This document shows, one piece after another, positions 57,142 through 64,000 of a stretch of 64,000 nucleotides of DNA; position 1 is the first letter of the stretch, and every line of letters begins with the position of its first letter. A program made the translations under genes and the position numbers. The DNA comes from Chiridota heheva. Taxonomy: Eukaryota > Echinodermata > Holothuroidea > Apodida > Chiridotidae. The notes under the pieces are model-generated. The model searched no databases and was not told where the DNA came from. It saw only the letters and a list, made by a program, of their open reading frames with translations. Location: contig JAIGNY010000918.1 in assembly GCA_020152595.1 (NCBI GenBank), positions 489,501-553,500 of the forward strand, read 5' to 3'.

Positions 57142-58780
57142 GAATTATTTTCAAGTAGGCTAAAGTTGTCAGTTTTGTAAAAGCCTATTCAAGGTAGCAC
57201 CTCTCTTGCATAACGTTGAAAATAAGCTGTAGAATATCTGAATATGTTGATGAGAGGGGGGGCTATGGCAAAGCTAGAGATGGGGGTCTCTTATATCTTA
57301 AGTGTGGGGTCCTTTCATTAATTTGATATTCTATTTGGAAAATTGGGCATTTTATTTCATTCCTCCATTGTCAAAAACTTATACTTTAAAGATTGTTGAT
57401 TTTTGTAAATTGTACCTACACATTTGAAGGGACCTGTTTTTTTGAGGCTTTCATCAATTTAAGGTTGAATTTTAACTTTTTCATGGACCACAGGCTTACA
57501 ATTTCCTTGGCATAATTTCTGAAAATTATACTCAAAATAATTCTCCAATTTTTGCGTCAAGAGGCAGTTGCACCCTGCAGTGCTCCATAGTAATCAGGCT
57601 CTGACCGGGGCACACAAGCCTAGCTACAATTCTAGATCTCGTTGATGTTGTTATCTATTTTAATTTGATGGAATTAGTCACAAGTGTCCAGGTTTTTATG
57701 CAAAATAGTTTGTGCAACTTACTAATAAGTTGAATAACGCCTGTTGAGTCACATACAGACATGAATATTTAATTATCAGACATAAAGGCTATTTTCTGAT
57801 CTATTATGAATGTCGGGAATGAGGTGTTGCTATAATTCAATTAAGATTTTCATACACCAATGGCTTCCATCATTAATTGTGAACAAGCTGACTGGTACAA
57901 GATAAAGTCAACAAGAGTGTTTGTAGCTTTAACCCATGGTAATACAAAGCAAAATATTTGTGGGTCTATAATGATGAGAAAAACAATTAAAAATGTATTT
58001 TATATTTTTTCTTCTTCTGTAGTTTATAACAAATGGTACCTAAATGAACGCCAGTGTTTCAGTTTTAAAACAAAAACTCCCCAGGAAAAAATGGAAACGT
58101 ATAATGGCTGAAATAGTTAAGTGTCCATGCTGTTTTGGGGTGATATTGCTGTGTAAATCTGTGTTGATTTTATATAAAATAACAGCTATAAAATGCCGAA
58201 AATCACAGAGCTTCCAGGGGCTTTGCCCCCTAGACCCCTACCGGGGGGATCCTAACCAGGGCTAGGGCTTCACGCTAGCTTTGATGCCTACAGCCTCAAA
58301 GATTTGCACTTAATACACTTGTCAATAGTGTGACTCACCCCTGGAAAAGGTGTCATTGCACCAAAGTGGGTGGACAAAACATGTACATTCACGCACCCCT
58401 CAGTCACTTATGTGACTGACATTTTTTGTGAAATGACTTACCCCAAATCAATCACCTCTGTACAAAGTCAATGGGTCTGAATAAATTGATGCACCCCAGA
58501 GTCACTCTTCATGATGACTGACAATTTGGTACAATGAAGCACATGTGAGGATAATTTCATATGTCAATAACTCACCTTTGACTGACATTGCCGGGGAGGG
58601 GGGAGGGGGTAGTAGGGTGAGTCATACAACTAACAAGTGCCTAATTTCTAATTCATCAGTTTTCAACAGGTTCTGAACATCATATTTTATACAGTAAATA
58701 CAGTATGTACACACGTATGTCAATGCCTACTGTACAGTACTGTAATGGCATCAAACATGAGCATAGGTTTGTAAAAAAAT
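57142..58780. other. Anonymous sequence
   Basis: 58,200-58,270 contains AGAGCTTCCAGGGGCTTTGCCCCCTAGACCCCTACCGGGG, a GC-rich segment typical of a repeat end, but no second copy is in the window. 58,320-58,620 has repeated GTGACTCACCCC / GACTGACA words. No gene supported. Confidence 0.4.
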
Positions 58781-58829
58781 GTTACTGTCATGACCTAAAA
58801 GTCATGTGAGGAGAGCACAGAATTTAAGG

Positions 58830-59800
58830 TAACAGAGAATGCTGAGCTCAATCTCCGAGTGAAGCCAACATGTATTCACGAGTCACCTAAGGCATGATTT
58901 TCCCCATTGACTGTAACGATACAAATTTTTAAAGTCACTTTATGTAAAGATCTGCCGCTTCAATTTTTTTGTTTTCTTAATATGCTATGTAACTTTTGGT
59001 ATTCTAGGTAATATTAAGTCATCGGAAAAAATGTCGTCCTAACATGGAAAGTGAATATTCGGGCCAATTTTATAACTTTAGGCCATGAATATCATGATTT
59101 TTCCCATTGACCGCAATGATAACAAGTGATAAAATTCAATTTATTGAAAAAGCTGTGGCTTTTTTTTCTTCTTTTTTTTAAATATATTATATACCTTTTG
59201 ATATTCTAGATAATCTGAAGTTATCAGGAAAAACCCATGTCATCCTAACATGAAAAGTGGAACTTGGAACCAATTTAGGCAGGTTTGATAACCTTAGGCT
59301 ACATAAATTGGCAAAATATGTCCAGCCTACTGTACAGTAGCTCCATGTGTTAGAGGAAAATAAAAACTTGAGATTTTATATTCATTGAGCGTCCAAATCG
59401 CACGGCCTTCACATTCATTGTTTAAAACTTTGCAAATTTATCATTATGAGATAATTTATAGCAAGATAAGGAGGTTTTGAATGTTTACGTTGCCGTAACT
59501 TAATACTAGACCTGGGCAAATTTGCCGATTTGCATGGCCTAAGCTTAAAATATCGGCCCAAAATTTCACTTTCTGTGTTAGGACGACATAGCTTTTTCCC
59601 GATGACTTAATATAACCTAGAATATTGAAATTACATAACATATTAAGAAAAAAATCAAAGCGACAGATTTTTAAATGAGGTGACTTTAAAAATGTGTTAA
59701 TCAATTGGGGAAAATTGTGGTCTTGGTGACTCTAATGAATACATGTTGGCTTCATTCGCTATCAAAGCAGTCAATGGGAGCTGAGCCTTCTCCGTTTTCT
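58830..59800. mobile_element. Inverted-repeat (fold-back) element
   Basis: Left arm 58,830-59,095 (GAAGCCAACATGTATTCA, TTTTCCCCATTGA, TTAATATGCTATGTAA, TCGTCCTAACA) is found in reverse complement at 59,505-59,795. The spacer 59,095-59,300 is a further direct, diverged copy of the left arm (CCCATTGACCGCAATGATAACAAG, GTCATCCTAACATG). A 82-codon minus frame inside is not conserved in the left arm. No transposase. It resembles a fold-back transposon or a nested inverted duplication. Confidence 0.7.
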
Positions 59801-59852
59801 AATTTTATGAAGGCGAGTGAAGTCACTGTCAGCTCTCAAACCCCTTTCTTAC

Positions 59853-59931
59853 CGTGAGCAGCATAAAATATAGAAAACATTCCATCAAAATAATCCTCTG
59901 CAAATCCATACATTGATGTCTTGACAAGTAT
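59853..59931 (-). CDS. Likely internal coding exon, unknown protein
   Basis: 79 bp on the minus strand with a good acceptor (TTCTTCTACAATGACTGTTCCAG|) and donor (CTCACG|GTAAGAAAGG). The frame reads ILVKTSMYGFAEDYFDGM then FSIFYAAH with one base over (phase 0 in, phase 1 out). Aromatic residues and the AEDYFDG acidic patch give it a globular or membrane-adjacent look. It lies just outside the fold-back element, in single-copy sequence. The +1 frame is also open, so codon choice alone does not prove coding. Family not recognised. Confidence 0.5.
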
Positions 59932-60544
59932 CTGGAACAGTCATTGTAGAAGAATTCACAGTATATTTCCAGTTTTTTTGTAAAATTTTAATTGAAAGAG
60001 CATACTTTTAGAGCCAATTTGGTTCTAAAAATCAGGTTAATATAATATTCAGTTCAAGAGATATAGATTTTAAAAGATTTTCCAATTGCATTTTAAAGTT
60101 TTTGTACAGTATGATGAATTCGTGTTTGATGTCATAGAAGCAATTCAATTGCAAATATCAATGTATTTCTTTGAACGTTAATTGGTTGTTTCTGTATGAT
60201 TAGACAATTTTCCAAAAGTTAATGAAATAGGGTATATTTGGCAATGTATTTAAATATCTAACTTTCATCAATCTATTTTTCTAGCAGGTTTTACTAAAAA
60301 ACCAGAAGCAAAAATTTTTGTGGTTCCAGTGCTTTTTCTTCCATCAGCTGATTGACTTGCACAATTTGTATTAACTGTCATGTCATTAGATACTCTATCA
60401 TGAAATATTTGTTCCAGGATAATTATTCATAAGCTACACCCACCATGCACATCAATAAAAGTGTTGACAACATTAGCATTTGAACAATAATTAACAATAT
60501 TATCATAGCAAGTATGATGCAAAAACAGTTGCGCATTTATCCCA
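59932..60544. other. Anonymous AT-rich sequence
   Basis: No feature recognised; sequence becomes related to the GCCCCGCC repeats from about 60,410 (CATAAGCTACACCCACCATGCACATCAATAA). Confidence 0.4.
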
Positions 60545-61600
60545 TTTCAAGAATTTCCCAGTAAGCCCCGCCAACTCATTAATATTCATGACATTACTAT
60601 CACATTAGAACATATATACAGGCCATGACTCATCTGTGAACGACATATGGCATATATCCAATCTACCGTTTATGAGATACAGTATGGTGTTTATATCCTT
60701 CAGCACTGTCATATTGAGCCACACCTACCATGCATATTAATATCATCTGTTGATAACATAAGCATGTACACAATAACCAACAATATTATCATGCCCAATA
60801 TGATACAAAACGGACATACACTTGCTCATTTATCACTTTTTTTAAATGTTCACTTAAGCCCCGCTCTTATCAATATGCATGAAATCACCACCAAAAACAT
60901 TAAGGCACATCTACAGACCATGAGCTATCTGTGTACCACACATGACATGAATCCAGTTCATAGTTCTTGAAATATAATGTTTACAAGCTTTTTGTTTACA
61001 AAATCATATTAAGCCCCGCAGACTATGTAAATTAATAAAAGTCAATGTTTTTGTACCAAGAACATGTACACACCATATAACATCATAAATATGCCCCATA
61101 TGTACAAAACAGACATGTGCTTGTTGAAATATGAACATTCCAAGAATTTTACATTAAGCCCCGCCCACTCATTAATATGCATGACATCACCATCAAAAAT
61201 AATAGGAAAAATCCACGGACCATGGTCTATCAGTGTGCTGCATATGACTTCAATCCACTGTATTGTTCTGAAGATATTGCGATTACAAGCTCTATTTGAC
61301 AAAACCACATTAAGTCCCGCCTACGAAGCATATTAATGGAATTCAACATTTTTATACCATGAGCAAGTGGACACAACCTAAAACATTATCATACCACATA
61401 TGAAGCAATACAAACAAACAATTGTTGAAATATGAACATTTCAATATTTTAACATTAAGCCCTGCCCACTCATTAATATGCATGACATCACCACCAAAAA
61501 CAACAGGGAACATTTTTGGACCATCAGTGTGCCACATATGACTTTTGAATCCACTGTATTGTTCTGAGATGCCACGACTACAAGCTAAGCGTCACACACA
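60545..61600. repeat. ~150/300-bp GCCCCGCC repeats, second cluster
   Basis: AAGCCCCGC(C) occurs near 60,563, 60,855, 61,012, 61,156 and 61,460, with AAGTCCCGCC near 61,314. Intervals are about 292, 157, 144, 158 and 146 bp. Each is followed by TCATTAATATGCATGACATC, CACCAAAAACA and GACCAT...CA(C/T)ATGAC. Clear homology to 31,686-33,371, but with alternating half-units like a dimeric satellite. Confidence 0.8.
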
Positions 61601-62704
61601 CACAACATCTTGACCTGATAGGTTCCTGATGCTATCACATCGGAACTAAAAAGGATGACAGATTTTAATAAAATACAAAACTTTTGTGGGAGAATGTTTT
61701 GGTTGCTGTAATGTAATACTGAGCCTTTTCCTATTTCTATATTGGCATTTTTTGTGAACCTTAAGAATTAATATCTCCTGGTAGGAATAACATACTGTAT
61801 CAACATGATTTTTGTACTAAATTTGTTTCTGAATTTTTTCTTTCTTAAGAAAGGTTACAAAAAAACATATTCCTTTCAAACACCTTCTCTAAAAAAACAA
61901 CAGAGGTATGATCAGGGATGTCTAAATAACAGATCCCTGGTATGATCATAATTGATTTTATACCCTCTTTTCACATTGGTGCGATCATTTGAATCGCCCT
62001 CTGCCACATTAATACAATCATTGATTTTAATATGTTTAAAGGATGACAGGAAGTAATAAAACTATCAACTTTGTGAGTCATTTTCAAAGAAGAACTCTGG
62101 GCATGTGTACATTTTCAATGGCTTTTTCTAGCTTGAAATTTACATAAATACAAAAACATCTTGTGGGCACTATCAGCAGGAAACATTGGAGGTTTCTAGT
62201 ACAAATGGCCATGGAAGTAGGTAGAAAAGGGTATATTCCTAGCCCGCTGTGATTCGGGTGATACAGTAGTATTGTTTTTAGCAGATTTGTGATTATTTCT
62301 TTTCTACTTCCATGAAATGGCTGATTAATGGTTCGTTGATATTTAACTGCACCACGACAATCAGTGCCAAACGGCTGAATGAAGATCTGGTTAGAAGAAC
62401 AAAACATGTTCTGTTACAGGAGTTAAACAGTTCAAAATCCCTACCTGTACATGTTCCTTATTACCTCAGCCAATGAAGTTGAACAGAAGCTGTTTTTACC
62501 TGTGTTTGTTTGTCTATTACATCGCAAAACTGATGATTGGATTTTGATTAAATTTGGTGTGTACTTTTGTTACATGTTTAGTAAAGGAAGAATTGATTAC
62601 AATTTAGGGCGTATTGGAACAAGGGAAGGGCAGAAATGGAGGGGTGGGGATGTTTTAGAGTGAGCTATCTGTCATCAACATCTCAAGAACTGATAATTGG
62701 ATTT
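61601..62704. other. Anonymous sequence
   Basis: No gene or repeat recognised. A 107-codon minus frame at 62,084-62,407 has no motif. Confidence 0.4.
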
Positions 62705-62805
62705 TTAAGGAGCAGTAAATCGAATAGTGAGGGCATATTTTTAAGAGGTCCCCCCTCAAAAAAAATGTAATGCTCATCTACCAAGAAACAGTATAGCAAT
62801 TTTCT

Positions 62806-63040
62806 GGGTGGGTGGGTGGACGGGTGGGTGGGTGGACGGGTGGGTGGGTGGACGGGTGGGTGGGTGGACGGGTGGGTGGGTGGACGGGTGGGTGGGTGGA
62901 CGGGTGGGTGGGTGGACGGGTGGGTGGGTGGACGGGTGGGTGGGTGGACGGGTGGGTGGGTGGACGGGTGGGTGGGTGGACGGGTGGACGGGTGGGTGGG
63001 TGAGTGGATAGGTGGATGGGTGGGAGAGTGAGTGGATGGA
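62806..63040. repeat. 16-bp G-rich minisatellite
   Basis: About twelve near-identical copies of GGTGGGTGGGTGGACG, then decaying GGTGGATGGGTGGGAGAGTG. Four GGG tracts fall within about 25 bases throughout, so the plus strand can form G-quadruplexes. VGGRVGGWTG / HPSTHPPVHPP frames are artefacts. It occupies the position of the minisatellite in the composite repeat, directly left of core repeats. Confidence 0.95.
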
Positions 63041-63044
63041 TGAG

Positions 63045-63240
63045 TAACTTTAACCAAAACTTTAACCTGAGAATTTGACAAATATTTTCATTATTATGCA
63101 AATAAGCTAATTAGTATGTACACACAACCTTCAAATCATGTTCATTTGATCAGTACCCATGTCCTCACCACCAATACCAAGTCACATGAATGTACACCAT
63201 TCATAAGTTAAGTTATAAAAACTTTAACCAAAACTTTACC
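63045..63240. repeat. Core repeat unit (composite family, copy at 63 kb)
   Basis: One unit of the 160-170 bp core repeat: AACTTTAACC.GA.AATTTGACAAATATTTTC, TATGCAAATAAGCTAATTAGTATG, AAGTCACATGAATGTACACCATTCATAAG and AACTTTAACCAAAAC. Confidence 0.8.
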
Positions 63241-63298
63241 GGACTCCGACACCGGAGGTAGTAGAATAGCTCTACCATTCTTTGAATAGTCGAGCTAA
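63241..63298. repeat. Terminal hairpin, element 3' end
   Basis: GGACTCCGACACCGGAGGTAG, then TAGCTC..ATTC-TTT-GAAT..GAGCTA nested stem, ending CTAA at 63,298. Same order and position as 13,486-13,546. Confidence 0.6.
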
Positions 63299-63387
63299 CC
63301 AAGTATGTGTTAACTGAAAGGTAATACTTTGATCTTCACAATGGCCCACATAATTTTACACTAGAATATGCAAATTCGCTCATTTAA

Positions 63388-63924
63388 AGAGGGAGGCTCG
63401 TCTCAGTAAAATACGGTAAAACTGGGGGATGCGATATTTTGACGTCACTTCCGGTTGTGGACGCAAGATCCGATCCTCTGTCTGTTTGTACCACAGTATA
63501 GCCATACACTAGCATGTACCTTGTGTGTGCAGAGTTACATACACAGCGCATTACGTTACTGTGACGAGAAACTTGTTTTGTTTTTGTCAATGCGTTTTTG
63601 TCAGAAAGCGAAAGTGAAATATTAGTATCATAATACTACAATAATAGTCACCAAATTAAAATTACTGAGAAAAAAAAGAAGAAGAAGATGAAAGCATAAG
63701 TCGAAATAAACGATTCTACCGGGGCTCGAACTGACGACTTGATTTGAAAAAAAGTTGTTCCGATCGCCGTAACCCACTGGGCTAACTTGGAAGTGACCAT
63801 TAAAGCGTTGTAAATACCTATATACCTTGCAATACGAGACGACAAATCGTGCAGCAAAATTTCAACCAATCAAAAAATTTGAAAGGAATTCTAAATATTG
63901 TGCACATATGACGATTTCGCCTCT
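63388..63924 (-). mobile_element. TTAA-framed tRNA-like element, copy 2
   Basis: 537 bp between TTAA (63,384-63,387) and TTAA (63,925-63,928), inverse to 43,720-44,265. On the minus strand the A-box TAGCCCAGTGGG (63,785-63,774) and B-box AGTTCGAGCCCC (63,732-63,721) are closer to tRNA consensus than in copy 1, so this copy better preserves the tRNA-like part. No reading frame of note. Confidence 0.6.
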
Positions 63925-64000
63925 TTAATATGCATGCCCAGTAAACAAAACTGACTAACTTTGTGTTTATGTACTCTCTTGTGGTAAGCAGTTGTGGCCT

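Noticed and set aside
62683-63101. Pro/His/Thr-rich and Gly/Val/Trp-rich frames
   Set aside because: Translated 16-bp G-rich array.

Overview
The window looks like nuclear DNA from a marine invertebrate animal. It is AT-rich and has no continuous gene-length reading frame, operon or ribosome-binding-site pattern. It holds decayed LINE retrotransposons, non-autonomous DNA transposons, a tRNA-derived SINE and an unusual number of long tandem arrays. Words such as TAGGCCTA and TACTGTACAGTA are frequent, which I associate with echinoderm or other marine genomes, but I cannot name the species. Most long reading frames here are simply translated tandem arrays and should not be annotated as proteins.

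Layout. 0-2.05 kb and 11.04-13.55 kb are two copies of one composite repeat: a unique 5' module, a pyrimidine-rich CCACATG minisatellite, 160-170 bp core repeats, and (in the second copy) a terminal hairpin ending CTAA. A relative with a G-rich minisatellite lies at 62.8-63.3 kb. 2.7-9.9 kb is mostly anonymous AT-rich DNA with small local duplications. 14-18.3 kb holds two interleaved direct duplications and two ~100 bp TTAA-flanked MITEs. 18.49-22.06 kb holds two degenerate LINEs back to back. 22.3-25.5 kb runs from a CCACATG minisatellite into a TIR-like element (family B) and an 18-bp array. 31.7-33.7 kb is a ~150 bp repeat cluster interrupted by a 1,059 bp hAT-like element. 34.7-36.1 kb is an L1/Tx1-like LINE 3' end with a poly(A) tail. 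38.55-39.67 kb is a 13-bp array. 41.1-43.3 kb is another family B element carrying a SINE. 43.7-44.3 kb is a TTAA-flanked element with an internal tRNA-like segment, repeated inverted at 63.4-63.9 kb. 44.3-47.7 kb is a pair of inverted repeats enclosing a LINE fragment and a ~106 bp higher-order array. 48.17-49.22 kb is the second hAT-like copy. 54.7-56.2 kb is a GC/CpG-rich array of CACGTG-bearing units. 58.8-59.8 kb is an inverted-repeat element.

Host coding sequence is sparse. Three short minus-strand segments (59,853-59,931; 40,332-40,391; 36,748-36,841) behave like internal exons: open in a sensible frame, more balanced base composition, and bounded by AG and GTAAG-type splice sites. Weaker candidates lie at 33,894-33,942, 14,791-14,849 and 2,731-2,825. 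The window may therefore be largely the introns of one or more minus-strand genes. I could not identify the gene(s), and the phases of the best three exons show that further exons must exist if they share a transcript.

The most interesting material is transposon biology: a hAT-like family with diagnostic 8-bp target duplications and an apparent empty-site paralogue in the same window, a minisatellite-bearing composite family resembling Helitron-like 'pearl' elements, and a tRNA-like element framed by TTAA.
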